Assembly: GCA_039954875.1 (NCBI GenBank)
Contig: CP157202.1
Location: 1,426,001 to 1,490,000, forward strand
Direction of reading: 5' to 3'
Origin: G039954875 sp039954875
GTDB taxonomy: Bacteria > Bacteroidota > Bacteroidia > Flavobacteriales > Blattabacteriaceae
DNA: 64,000 nt
Position 1 is the first letter of the stretch; each line of letters opens with the position of its first letter. The translations under genes were made by a program, and so were the position numbers. The notes under the pieces were generated by a model. It searched no databases. It was not told the origin of the DNA and saw only the letters and a program-made list of their open reading frames with translations. Positions 39,786 through 50,370 of this stretch are shown here, in pieces.

Positions 39786-40692
39786 AGAATAACGGCAGCA
39801 TTGGTCATAAATTGCTCTACAGCCTTCGGATCCGAAGGAGATACCTTAAGGCGATCTCATAATCGGGATGGGCTATAGAAACATCAGCATAACTTATCAA
39901 TAGTTTGATCAAGATAACCTTAACTTCCATATTTTACACCAATAAAGTACCCGTACAGTAAATATTTTCCCATATTACAATTTTTTGATATACTACTCGA
40001 GCAAGGTGAAACGAAACCAAACAGTCTCAGGAAGATAGACGTTGAAAAGGGTATGGCCCAAAGTAAGCCCACCCATACGTAAAATGATCGTCTCGATAGG
40101 CATCGCATGCGACGCAATGATAAAACATTCTCTAGAGGCCACATCATCCCCCTTCAAAGCTTCTAAAGCACAGTCTTTTTGTTCCAATACCATGATCTCC
40201 TCCTCAGTCCTGGCACCTTCTTCAACTTTCTTTAGCTGGAGCCTTGACTCCTTGCAATTTGGTTACAGCCTCATCGTAATTCTTCCGGGCAATTAGATAA
40301 TTTTATACCAACACCTCAAAACGGCCCACATATTTTTGAACAAAATCGTATTTTTCTTTTAGACCATTATACTTGGCCCTCAATTGAAGTAATTGGTACT
40401 TAATATCTACTTTTTGGGCCATAGCGTAATAGGTATAGGCAAACTTCACCATACCTTGGGCCTAGGCTAACTTAGAATCAACTTCAGAAATATCGATCTC
40501 GGCTAAAATATTTCCTTTTTGGACAAGATCGTCTTCGAGCACATTCAAGCAGACTATGCGACCTGGCAACTTGCTCATCATAGATATCATCTCTCGCTTG
40601 ATCCGACTCTGCACTTCGTTTTCAGGTCTAGTCTTTTTCAACCAACAAGCGACGAAGAGCCATCCTAAAAGGACAAAAAAATGCTTTTTCAT
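39785..40692 (-). pseudogene. Decayed HlyD/EmrA-type membrane fusion protein
   Basis: The open part (40692–40462) starts MKKHFFVLLGWLFVACWLKK, a lipoprotein-like signal ending in a cysteine, followed by SKLPGRIVCLNVLEDDLVQK and LAEIDISEVDSKLA, the biotinyl-lipoyl-like half motif of HlyD proteins. Past a stop, MAQKVDIKYQLLQLRAKYNG and KEKYDFVQKYVGRFEVLV form the coiled-coil hairpin. The returning half and beta-barrel are heavily damaged. It would have bridged inner and outer membrane in a tripartite exporter with the neighbouring permease and TolC-like gene. Confidence 0.65.
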
Positions 40693-40719
40693 GATATTAG
40701 AATTCATTTAAACGTGCTA

Positions 40720-42046
40720 CATTCAATTTTCTATAAAACTTCAACTAATTCCACAGCGGTTTTTCGCTGGTTATAAATAGTCTGTAAACGCTCAAAATGG
40801 GTGTTTTGAAAGGCAAATTCGGTTTTTAGTGTTTCTAACACAGCGATCAAATCTTCGTGATAACTCTTAGTAGCTATTTCCAGGGCATACTGTTTACCAA
40901 TCTTTTGTTTATATTTCAGACGGATTTGCTTTTAAAAAAACTCGAGATCACTTCTCAATTTATTAGATAGGAAACGAAATTATTCTTCAGCCTGTTTTTT
41001 CTTATTTACCGCGATAGCCTTATCTCAAATATTTTTCCCGATTCACATTTCCGATGAAAACCGTCAAAGAATTCCTATTTCATCCCTAAACCGATCAGCC
41101 GAGTAGGATAAGAGCGAACCTTATCGAATTTCGAATTTAACTCTTTCCGTCTAAAAATAGTCAAAACATGGTTGTTGAACCCATAAAGAGCCATATAAGA
41201 ATAGCCCAAAAAGTTGAATCTTTGGGAGGAAAGCCTATTTATTCATCTTCAGCTTAAAATCGACGCTTGTCTGGAGAAAGCCTACAAGGCCATCATCTCA
41301 GGACAATATTCTACAGTTCCCTCTTGATTAAATAATTACCAAGATTGCGAACCAATCTCGAATTATTCCAGGGCTTATTTTTATACGCCCGTCAGCATGG
41401 AGAGTTTTTCATACAGGAGCGCCTTCTTGCTCTCCTACTCAAGTTGTTTGAATTCTAGTTTCAATTTAGATAATTCAATCTTTGAGCTTACATAAAACGT
41501 AGATAAGCCTACTTTGACAGCACGGCCCTAAACATTAGGTTTCTTTCTGGAGACATTAACGACTTTGGTCTAGGATGACCTTATCCTGCTTGAGCATAGT
41601 CACTTGATTGATTGCAGCAAACAACTCGGATAAAAAAATTTTGGGCTTTAGCTTTATAATCAGCAGCCTTTTACTCGTAAGGTATCTATATGACGGAGAA
41701 AAGAACAATATAAGCCAGTAGACCAGCATTCAAAACTCAATCATTGATATCAAACGTAAACTAGCCGGAAAACCACTGACTCCCCAACAGAGGGAAGCCG
41801 GCAAAATCCACAATAAGATTTTTAGAAAAATAGGCATATATACTGTAAACTTCGACCCGAAACCCGAAATATATACGACTTCCGAATGCTTTTGGCATCC
41901 AAACGACTCTTATCATCTTTAGCCTTTTGGTTTTGAATGTTGTAACTTTTTTCGAGAACTTTCCGAGCCAACTGCAAGACGTCTTGGGAGAAACTTTGAG
42001 TACATACTAAAACGGGGAGGAAAATCATCCCAATCGTCTTTATCAT
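40720..42046 (-). pseudogene. Decayed TolC-type outer membrane efflux protein
   Basis: The first 74 codons from 42046 are open: a signal peptide MIKTIGMIFLPVLVCTQSFS, then QDVLQLARKVLEKSYNIQNQ, which is the characteristic start of TolC-family coiled-coil proteins. The following 1.1 kb has no frame longer than about 60 codons, and only weak helical, charged stretches can be read. Position and length (about 440 codons) fit a TolC protein, first gene of the TolC–HlyD–permease operon. Confidence 0.55.
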
Positions 42047-42139
42047 CCGTGATATATTAATATGTAGTAAAATAATCCTTTATCACTATAAAAATTGTAA
42101 AAATATTCATATATATACCATCTAAAGAGAAGACCTCTT

Positions 42140-42169
42140 TTGATACCGTGGTACAAAAATCTAACTTTG
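42140..42169 (+). promoter_or_regulatory. Full Bacteroidota promoter for yebC (TTG-19-TAACTTTG)
   Basis: TTG at 42140–42142 is followed after 19 bases by TAACTTTG at 42162–42169, matching TTG-N17-23-TAnnTTTG. The yebC ATG lies 24 bases downstream. This is the clearest two-part promoter seen in the window. Confidence 0.6.
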
Positions 42170-42192
42170 TACTGATCAAAATTCATAATCCG

Positions 42193-42945
42193 ATGGCAGG
42201 ACACAGCAAATGGGTCAATATCAAACATAGAAAATCCGCACAAGATAACCGAAGGGCTAAAATATTCACCCGTATCATAAAAGAGATTTCAATCGCTGTA
42301 AAAGAGTTAGGCTCGAATCCAGAAAACAACGCCCGACTGAGAAGTGCTATGGCCAATGCCAAAGGGGCCAATATCCCAAAAGAAACCCTCGAGCGAACGA
42401 TCAAAAAAGCTTTGGGATCAGATTCAGAAAACTATCAGGAGATCACTTTTGAGGGCTATGGACCACATGGGATTGCAATTTTCATCGAATGTACTACGGA
42501 AAATCCGACCCGCACCATTGCCAACGTAAGAGCCATCTTCAACAAAGATAAAGGAAGTCTGGGCAAAAATGGAGAATTGATCTTTATATTCGATCGCAAA
42601 GGTGTTTTCTCTTTTCAAAAAGATGCGATCTATAGACCGATAGAAGACTTTGAATTGGAAATGATAGAAGGTGGCGCCGAGGAAATTACTATAGAAGAAG
42701 ATTTGATCACTGTATACACGCGTTTTGAAGATTTTGGCCGCCTACAAACTCGGTTGGAGAAGCTAGGTATCGAACCCAACTCGGCTATATTGGAACGCAT
42801 CCCTAAAGCTACAAAAACACTCCCCTTGGAAGCAGCTAAAAAAATATTGACTTTGATAGACCGATTTGAAGCAGATGAAGATGTACAAAATATCTATCAC
42901 GACTTGGAAATGACTGAAGAATTAGAATACAACCTCAACGAATGA
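42193..42945 (+). CDS. YebC/PmpR family protein (probable translation or transcription regulator)
   Basis: The 250-residue protein starts MAGHSKWVNIKHRKSAQDNR, the family signature, so I take the ATG at 42193 rather than the open frame's earlier start at 42148. Other family blocks are NPENNARLRSAMANAKGANIPK near residues 40–65 (read in two parts), YEGYGP-like FEGYGPHGIAIFIEC near 90, and GSLGKNGELIFIFDRKG near 125. YebC-type proteins bind DNA or ribosomes; some relieve stalling at proline runs. It is intact and preceded by a consensus promoter. Confidence 0.92.
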   Translation: MAGHSKWVNIKHRKSAQDNRRAKIFTRIIKEISIAVKELGSNPENNARLRSAMANAKGANIPKETLERTIKKALGSDSENYQEITFEGYGPHGIAIFIECTTENPTRTIANVRAIFNKDKGSLGKNGELIFIFDRKGVFSFQKDAIYRPIEDFELEMIEGGAEEITIEEDLITVYTRFEDFGRLQTRLEKLGIEPNSAILERIPKATKTLPLEAAKKILTLIDRFEADEDVQNIYHDLEMTEELEYNLNE

Positions 42946-43009
42946 TATTTTAAATCACAGGATACAAAAACTAAACGAGTATCCTGTTAATAAAAAAAAT
43001 CATACAATT

Positions 43010-43960
43010 ATGCTCGGCGTGTTACAAATTTTCAAAAGGCCTTAAACTACGATACGATCAATGTACTCTGGTCTTTACGTGAGGATTATGGAAGTGCACG
43101 GATCATCGACCAAATAGACGTTTTAAAATTCCAAAAATCCTAAGTGAATTATCGACTACTCGGACGTGACGGTATTTTACTCACATATTCAGCACTATTA
43201 TGGCATCGATATACTTCAAGTCACTATGCCGGCAAAACTGCCCACCAATACACTCTAATCCTTAGAGAGTTTTAAAAAAAATGCCTTTCCAGATAGATCT
43301 TGTCCTATAAAATTCCTGCTTCGGCTTCCAACAGATCAGGCACATCCAACAGGGCATACTAATTGGAAGAAATCTGACTCTCTTATACAATCTCTGTGTG
43401 AGTCCCTCATCGATCAAAATCGAGGGAAAGATCCTCTTATCGAAGATATCGGTGAATGCCTTTACAACATCGACCGAATGATGGTAAATCTTAAACGCAA
43501 TGATTATTTCAATGGATTTATAAAAACCTAATCATCAAAGAAATAATCACATTGAAAGATACCACACCACCTTTTAATGAAACAACCCAAGATATCATCC
43601 TTAAGACCGTTTCGGGATATAACTTTTCGGTGACCTTTGATTTCTATACTGGACACGGGACAGACAACCATGCCTTGATTCTAGGCCTACAAGTCCAACT
43701 CTCTGTAGCCAAAATCGAACCACGCTCAACTATACCGCATGGGCCAAAAATATGGTTTTAGAAAAAACCGAACAAATCACTTTAACTCACTTTCCTCATA
43801 ACGGATACATTATATAAAAGACCAATTAGCATTACAACAAAAAAGAAATCGAAATCATAGCTCAAAAAAAGGATATCTTAGTCATCATCAGAGGTCAAAG
43901 CACTAAAAACAAATTACTTCGTCAGGCCATAAAAAACCGTTACACCTAAAAAATAAAGAT
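43010..43960 (+). pseudogene. Unrecognised broken gene or genes downstream of yebC
   Basis: Readable pieces are YDTINVLWSLREDYGSARI, YGIDILQVTMPAKLPTNTL, RLPTDQAHPTGHTNWKK, VSGYNFSVTFDFYTGHGTDN and LGLQVQLSVAKIEPRST, in all three + frames with many stops. I do not recognise a family. Charge pattern and absence of a signal suggest a cytoplasmic protein. It may be one gene of about 300 codons. Confidence 0.45.
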
Positions 43961-43984
43961 TTCTGATCGAGGTGGTATAGGTTT

Positions 43985-44960
43985 TTATAACAACGCTACA
44001 TCATATCCATATAGAGATATGATTCGGATGTGATAGTCTCGCTCAAAAAAGCTAGTATCACAAACTGATAAACTTAAAAGCAACCTTTGAAGCTTATGCA
44101 TCTTCAATTCTAAAAAGACTTTCGTACCCACATCTTCTGGGCTTTCCAAGTATACTTTTTCATCATAGGCCTCTATGATATACTTAACAATGGCTAAACC
44201 CAAACCAGACCCACCTTGTTTGCGACTACGGTTTCTATCGATTCGATAGACGCGTTCAAAAACACATGATAAATGTTCTGAAGCGAGCCCCACTACATTG
44301 TCAGGTACCTCAATCCAAAGCTTGTTATATTACAACAGCACGAAAGGAGTTATCACTTCAGCCTCATAATTAGCAATATAATGGATAGTATTGATAAGCA
44401 AACTGAGTAATATCTGCTTCGATATGTTAGACATCTCCAAGGACATAAAGTGGCATGTATAACTTCTCAAAATCTAATTTGAAATAGCTCTATTCGGCTT
44501 TAATCTCCAACTGATCAAAAACTTCCCGTACCAAGGGTACAACATCAAAAGGTTAACAATCGAGCTTCTATCTACCGGATTCGAGTTTTTAGATTAGACC
44601 GAGGTATTTGACGATATAGATCAAGCTATTTATATTTTTTAATTATTTTAAGATATTTATGTTTTACGATCTCATCATCAATGCTGACTTCGATCAAAAT
44701 AAGTACATAGTCTTGTATATTGAACAAATACGTATTTAATTAATGAGAAATATTTTTTTTTAAAAATTCTCTGTGATAATTTTCTCTTTCTTGAAATAAA
44801 TCTATTTCATCAAAATGGCTTCTCTCATCTAGACTTGCAAATACATCCTCTTTCATTCTTGAACGCTATCTTCCCTCCACGTGAAAAAACAATGCATAGA
44901 GAAATACCAATTGGAGAAAACCCACTGACCCACCAAAACACACTTAGTTCTAAAAACATA
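43985..44960 (-). pseudogene. Decayed sensor histidine kinase
   Basis: The open part (44293–43985) carries the ATP-binding end of a HisKA/HATPase kinase: HLSCVFERVYRIDRNRS, then KQGGSGLGLAIVKYIIEAY (G2 box) and GTKVFLELKMHK. The upstream 650 bases hold a damaged catalytic and dimerisation region. It is downstream of the response regulator remnant on the same strand, forming an inactive two-component pair of the PhoR/RprX type. The signal sensed is unknown. Confidence 0.7.
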
Positions 44961-45051
44961 TAGGCCGTGATGACAAGATCAATCCCTAATAACATGCATA
45001 AGGATTTTTATAGGCTCCTTTTAATGCAAATCATTCTGTTCTACAATATAT

Positions 45052-45721
45052 TTATCTTATACCCCAGACCTTTGATGGTAGAAAACATTCATTACCAAAC
45101 TTCTCTCTTAACTTCCTCATATATACGTTCATGGTCATGTGGCCTACGATTACATTACCCCAGAGTTTTTCCAAAATCTCTTCCCTTTTGAAAACACGAT
45201 GAAGATTAGAAGCCAAAAGCACTAACAACATAAATTCTTTTTTAAGCAAAGTCAATTGCCCACCTCGAAAAAAAACATTACGACATATCTTGTAGATCAC
45301 AATTTCACCGATCTATATGACGGACTCATCCCTTTCATAATGTACACACCTAAACAAAGATTTTATATTGCTAATTAGCACCTTAGATTTGATAGGTTTA
45401 ATAATATAATCGATCGTATGAGTCATTCTCAAAACCAGTCAATTGAGAATATTCCTAAGTATTAACTATGAGAAATATAATCAAAGTATCCTTCAACTCA
45501 GGTATTTTTTTAACCTGATGACACATCTCCACTCCATCCATCTCAGGCATCACAATATGGAGTAAAAAATGACATGATGTTGCTCAAGTTTTGCTTTCTT
45601 AAGCTCTTTCACTTCATTTAAAACGGGTATTCACCACATAACCCTCTTTACGCAAGTTTTACGAAACAAACTTCAAAACATCGGATTCGTCATCGACAAG
45701 AAGTACTTTGATATCTTTCAT
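45052..45721 (-). pseudogene. Decayed OmpR-family response regulator
   Basis: Starting at the ATG at 45721, MKDIKVLLVDDESDVLKFVS is the receiver start with the acidic pair, and HIVMPEMDGVEMCHQVKK near 45560–45510 surrounds the phosphorylated aspartate position (the usual D of the loop is not clear). Stops break the receiver several times. The DNA-binding domain remains open from 45300: LTLLKKEFMLLVLLASNLHR, KREEILEKLWGN and MNVYMRKLREKFG with VWGIR, a winged helix of the OmpR type. It lies just downstream of mnmG, with 17 bases between. Confidence 0.72.
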
Positions 45722-45738
45722 AAACTTTATGAATCAGT

Positions 45739-47607
45739 CTAACGCCCCATATGGACGAACAATATACTGACATCTGCTGGTGAAACCCCACTAATCCTAG
45801 CAGCCTGTGCAATGGACTCAGGACGATGCTTCGTCAATTTTTCACGAGCTTCCGAGGACAAGGCCTCGATCCCTGCATAATCAAAATAACTAGGGATCCG
45901 GATATTTTCTAAACGCAACAATTTGTCAGCATGCTCTTGTTCTTTTTCAATATAGCCCTTGTATTTGATGCGAATAGATACTTGTTCAAGGGCCTCTTCA
46001 TCCAAAGCCTGCACCACTGGGTGATCGGCAACAGCCGGTATGGACAATAAATCTCGTATGGATAGTTGCGGACGAGACAAGATTATATCAATTTTTGTCT
46101 GTTGCACAATTGGAGCAGAAGCATTTTTATTCAAAACTGGATTCACTTCATCAGGTTTCAAAGTCTGTTTTTGAAAAAAATCGAGGCAGGTCCTGACCTG
46201 ACGATTCTTCTCCTCTACCCGACGCATCCGCTCTTCACTAGCCAAACCCAGCTGATAAGCCAAAGGAGTAAGCCGTTCATCCGCATTATCTTGTCTGAGC
46301 AATATCCGATATTCGGCCCGTGAGGTAAACATCCTATAAGGCTCTTCTGTGCCCTTGGTAACCAAATCATCAATCAGAACCCCAATATAAGCCTCGTTAC
46401 GTCTAAGAACAAAGGGAACCTCATTCCTAACTTTCAAATGAGCATTGATGCCTGCGATCAAACCTTGTGCCGCAGCCTCTTCATAGCCTGTAGTGCCATT
46501 GATTTGTCCTGCAAAAAAGAGATTTCGAATAATTTTGGTCTCCAAACTGTGCTTCAACTGAAGTGGTGAGAAATAATCGTATTCGATGGCATAACCCGGT
46601 CTAAACATCTTGACTCGCTCAAAACCTGGAATCTTTTGCAAAGCCTCATGCTGGACTTCTTCCGGAAGAGATGTGGAAAAACCGTTGACATAGACCTCCA
46701 CCGTATGCCAACCTTCAGGCTCTACAAAAATCTGATGGCGTTCTTTGTCTGCAAAACGATGAATCTTATCTTCTATAGAGGGACAATATCTTGGCCCAAC
46801 ACTTTGAATGGCTCCATTGAACATAGGCGAGCGATCAAAGCCTCTACGTAAAAGATCGTGCACCTCAGAGCTTGTATGCGTAATATGGCAACTACGTTGA
46901 CGGATAAGCCGAGAGGTATCGAGATGAGAAAATTTCCCTGGGGGGTCGTCTCCGATCTGCTCAGTCATCTTGGAATAATCCAAAGAGCGGCCATCGACAC
47001 GTGGGGGAGTACCGGTCTTCATTCGCCCAGAATGAAAACCCAAATCTCGCAACTGCTCAGTGATGCCCATAGCAGACCGTTCAGCCATCCTACCCCCACC
47101 AAATTGCTTCTCTCCAATGTGGATGAGTCCATTCAAAAAAGTACCATTGGTCAAAACAACTGTCCGGCTCTTGATCTTCACCCCAAGAGCGGTCTCCACA
47201 CCAACCACCTGGTCACCTTCTATCAATAAAGCAACAACCATATCTTGAAAAAAATCTACATGAGAAAAGCCTTCTAAAGTCAATCGCCATTCTTCGGCAA
47301 AACGTATTCTATCAGATTGTGCCCTGGGACTCCACACAGCAGGCCCTTTGGAACGATTGAGCATCCTGAACTGAATCATTGTCTTGTCAGTGATGATACC
47401 AGAATAACCGCCCAAAGCGTCGATCTCCCGAACGATCTGCCCCTTGGCAATCCCTCCCATAGCTGGATTACAAGACATCTGACCAATGGTCTGAAGATTC
47501 ATAGTGATCAATAGTGTTTTCGACCCCATACTGGCAATAGCAGCAATAGCTTCAGCGCCTGCATGCCCCCCCCCCACGACAATAACATCATACTCATTCA
47601 AAAACAT
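45739..47607 (-). CDS. mnmG: tRNA uridine-5-carboxymethylaminomethyl synthesis enzyme MnmG (GidA)
   Basis: MnmG, with MnmE, modifies uridine 34 of several tRNAs using FAD. The 622-residue protein starts with the FAD-binding loop VIVVGGGHAGAEAA near residues 8–21. It contains GQMSCNPAMGGIAKGQ near 42–57, RMKTGTPPRVDGRS near 195–208 and FAGQINGTTGYEEAAAQGLIAG near 365–386 (in two parts). RMFTSRAEYRILLRQDNAD near 427 and the C-terminal helical domain complete it. A ten-base C run (47566–47575) encodes the GGG of the FAD loop. ybeY lies 34 bases upstream on the same strand. MnmE is not in the window. Confidence 0.97.
   Translation of the reverse strand: MFLNEYDVIVVGGGHAGAEAIAAIASMGSKTLLITMNLQTIGQMSCNPAMGGIAKGQIVREIDALGGYSGIITDKTMIQFRMLNRSKGPAVWSPRAQSDRIRFAEEWRLTLEGFSHVDFFQDMVVALLIEGDQVVGVETALGVKIKSRTVVLTNGTFLNGLIHIGEKQFGGGRMAERSAMGITEQLRDLGFHSGRMKTGTPPRVDGRSLDYSKMTEQIGDDPPGKFSHLDTSRLIRQRSCHITHTSSEVHDLLRRGFDRSPMFNGAIQSVGPRYCPSIEDKIHRFADKERHQIFVEPEGWHTVEVYVNGFSTSLPEEVQHEALQKIPGFERVKMFRPGYAIEYDYFSPLQLKHSLETKIIRNLFFAGQINGTTGYEEAAAQGLIAGINAHLKVRNEVPFVLRRNEAYIGVLIDDLVTKGTEEPYRMFTSRAEYRILLRQDNADERLTPLAYQLGLASEERMRRVEEKNRQVRTCLDFFQKQTLKPDEVNPVLNKNASAPIVQQTKIDIILSRPQLSIRDLLSIPAVADHPVVQALDEEALEQVSIRIKYKGYIEKEQEHADKLLRLENIRIPSYFDYAGIEALSSEAREKLTKHRPESIAQAARISGVSPADVSILFVHMGR
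47566..47575 (-). repeat. Ten-base G run (minus strand) in the mnmG FAD loop
   Basis: The homopolymer encodes the second to fourth residues of the conserved VGGGHAG loop. It is in frame as given. Confidence 0.8.
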
Positions 47608-47641
47608 GACTGAAATATTTCATGTAAAACGTCCGAATATT

Positions 47642-48052
47642 TTATGGGAACAAATTTAAATAAAAGTCCTCTTTTTCACGCATAAGTTGCCTCTCATCCT
47701 CTACCTTATCCTTATATCCTAAGAGATGTAGCACAGAATGTATCATCACACGCTTGAGTTCGATTTGAAAGTTTTGTCCCCATTGCTCAGCATTATCCAC
47801 AACGCGCTCGATACTGATGAATACATCTCCAACAATACTTTCATCTATAGAATTATCAAAGGCGATAACATCCGTATAAATATCATGACCTAGGTATTGC
47901 TGATTGATTCGCAATAAATATTCATCATCACAATAGATGTAATTGAGCTCATCCAAGGCACGACCTTCATCTTTTACCACGGTACATACCCACTGAGTAA
48001 ACGAAGCCTCACCTTGAAGGGAAAAGTCGGTTTCGTAAAAATATTGGATCAT
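47642..48052 (-). CDS. ybeY: Endoribonuclease YbeY, rRNA maturation factor
   Basis: YbeY is a zinc-dependent RNase for rRNA 3' processing and ribosome quality control. The 136-residue protein has TDVIAFDNS near residue 60 and the zinc motif region VMIHSVLHLLGYKDK near 105–119. Two histidines are present; in Bacteroidota the third ligand position often reads GYKDK as here. Length is normal. It precedes mnmG in the same orientation, a conserved Bacteroidota pair. Confidence 0.93.
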   Translation of the reverse strand: MIQYFYETDFSLQGEASFTQWVCTVVKDEGRALDELNYIYCDDEYLLRINQQYLGHDIYTDVIAFDNSIDESIVGDVFISIERVVDNAEQWGQNFQIELKRVMIHSVLHLLGYKDKVEDERQLMREKEDFYLNLFP

Positions 48053-48061
48053 GTGTTATTA

Positions 48062-50324
48062 TATAAAACCAAAGCCTAAAGTCACATTGAAAAAAAACAT
48101 TTATTGGTAGGGAGAATAACTCCAAAATAGTGGCAAGGGACTAAAGGGACTATTATAATCATAGGAAACCCCAAAATTCGTATTACGGTACTTCAACACA
48201 CGCATATTACTCATATCATTTTCTAAATTAGCCATATTACTCAAACGACTGATATAATATTTTTTTCAACAACCGTATCTGAATCTCAATACCTCACAAA
48301 AACTTGTTCATGCCATACAAACTAGAAAAAGAATAACCGTAAAAATATCTTGTATTTAAGATCCCTTGCTTATTGACTCCACTAAAAAAAATATTTCAAT
48401 CCGGAATGGTATTTTTCTTCTAGTAAAAGGTCCTTATTTTTGAAAAGATACTTTTTGACAAAACTCATACCTAATAAAGACTTTATACTAAACGTAACAT
48501 ACTTATGAAGTGGCAGGTTTGCCTACAAAACTCCCCATCGAAGATCATAAACCGATCTTGAGTACCTACAAAAAACCTATCCTCCTCTATATATTGGCCA
48601 AATCTATGATTGATATAGAAATAAATACTTCAGTATTCCATCAAACACAAATCCTCAGTGAGGAAAGTTAAAATTGTTTAAATTATCTACTTTCACGTAG
48701 CATAGAGACCAAGAGAAATCCCTCTCCATTTGACTTTTTTGAGTATATTTTTATATATTATATAATATTTTTTTTTAAAACCCATACTTAAAGGATAATA
48801 CCCTTTAAATATTAACTGAACATAAAATTATTGCATCAATTCCCAATAATTGAAATCTATCTTTATATTACCATTATCCAACTCATCACACCTTACGGGT
48901 GGGAGAGGGGTAGTAGTAAACTGATTTAAAATCAAATGATAACCATAGCTGAGTTTCCATCCATTATAGATATAATAATTGAATGCTCTACGTAAATTAT
49001 ATTTCAAAACAAAGTCTGCTAAAAAGATCGAGTTTTTGAAAAGAAGATATTTGATCATATAATTGACCAAAAACCCACTCTTGAAAACATCATCGTAATA
49101 GACTCCTAATTTTAGATACATATCACTAGGATTATCCTTCACATGGGTTGACAAAGCTTCACCCTAATCGCTAGAGATATTATATTGTAAGATGTTTTGT
49201 GAAAATTTACTATAGCATATACCTCATCGATATCCTTATAAATATCTACATTAATAATAATTTGCCCAAGCCGAATGTCCATCTTACCCGGGATGTAGTC
49301 TTAAATGGAATTGTGTAAACCTTCTATGGGAATTTCTTCTACAAAGACAAAATTATTTTCGGACAAAAATATTTTATATTTTTATCTTGGTAATTTTTTC
49401 TTACTTAGCAGCAAATTACTGAAACTTTTCAAAATATTTCATCGCTTCGATCTATCCTCTCCGAATTAACTCTCTTTTGTCACCAAAACTCACCGCTGAA
49501 TAACCATTCACATCGGATTTGAGCACAATATCAACTTATCCTTCTTGCTCAACAATATTTTCTACTATCCTATTAAGAGGTAATCTGCATAACAACTTAT
49601 TCGATAGAATTGATTTTTTTACCTTTATGTAGCCCTCCCTTACTACATCTACTACGATGATATAATTCATCCCTTGGGCCTTCACTTACTCCACCGGAAG
49701 ATTTATAGAAACACCTCCATTGATATATCATCGTGCTTTGATCTCAACAGGATCTATTATATAAGGGAAAGCAGCACTGATTAAAATAGCTTTAGATAAA
49801 TCTCCATTTCTAATCACAAACGACTCACCCGTCTCAAGATCAATCACCACACACAAGGAAGGGATCGGCAACTTCGAATAATCACGAATATGTCGAACAG
49901 AATAAAAAAGTTGAGTTAAAAGTTCATAAAATACCTATTCTCTATAAAGTGCTTGGGCTAATCTAAATTTGAAATCATTAAACAAAAATTCCGCTATATC
50001 TTTTTTATCAAAGAAAGGGGTAGAGGGTAGATTTTTTCTAAAACAAGATCCTTAAAAAATCTATCTGACTCGCAAAAACTATCGATCTTACTCGCCGAAT
50101 AGCCTACAGCATATAAGAAAGCCTCGAATGATCGCTCCCATGCTGACACCTAGAACATAACTGATCTGAACACTTACTTTTTCTAAAGCCTTCAATACAC
50201 CAATACGAGAATACCATTTGGTTTCACTCCAACTCAAAACCACCCCCCCTTTAAGGGGACTCTTTTGAAAATATGTAGTCTCCTGAACCAAAACCAAAAG
50301 GTATAAGAATAAAAACAACATCAC
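48062..50324 (-). pseudogene. Decayed patatin-like phospholipase with outer-membrane barrel
   Basis: The 5' part (50324–50088) is open: a signal peptide (MMLFLFLYLLVLVQ), then GGVVLSWSETKWYSRIGVLKAL and YVLGVSMGAIIRG. These correspond to the patatin oxyanion and nucleophile motifs (GGG.kG…G.SMGA); the first is damaged. About 1 kb further, an open part (49154–48828) reads LKLGVYYDDVFKSGFLVN and YNGWKLSYGYHL, as in the C-terminal BamA/TamA-like barrel. The 3' end near 48120–48065 has NTNFGVSYDYNSPFSPLPLF and a terminal FNVTLGFGF with the final aromatic residue of outer membrane barrels. Stops lie between. Confidence 0.75.
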
Positions 50325-50370
50325 ATACTTTAACGATAATTTCAGTTAAATTTTATTTTTTTATAATGAT

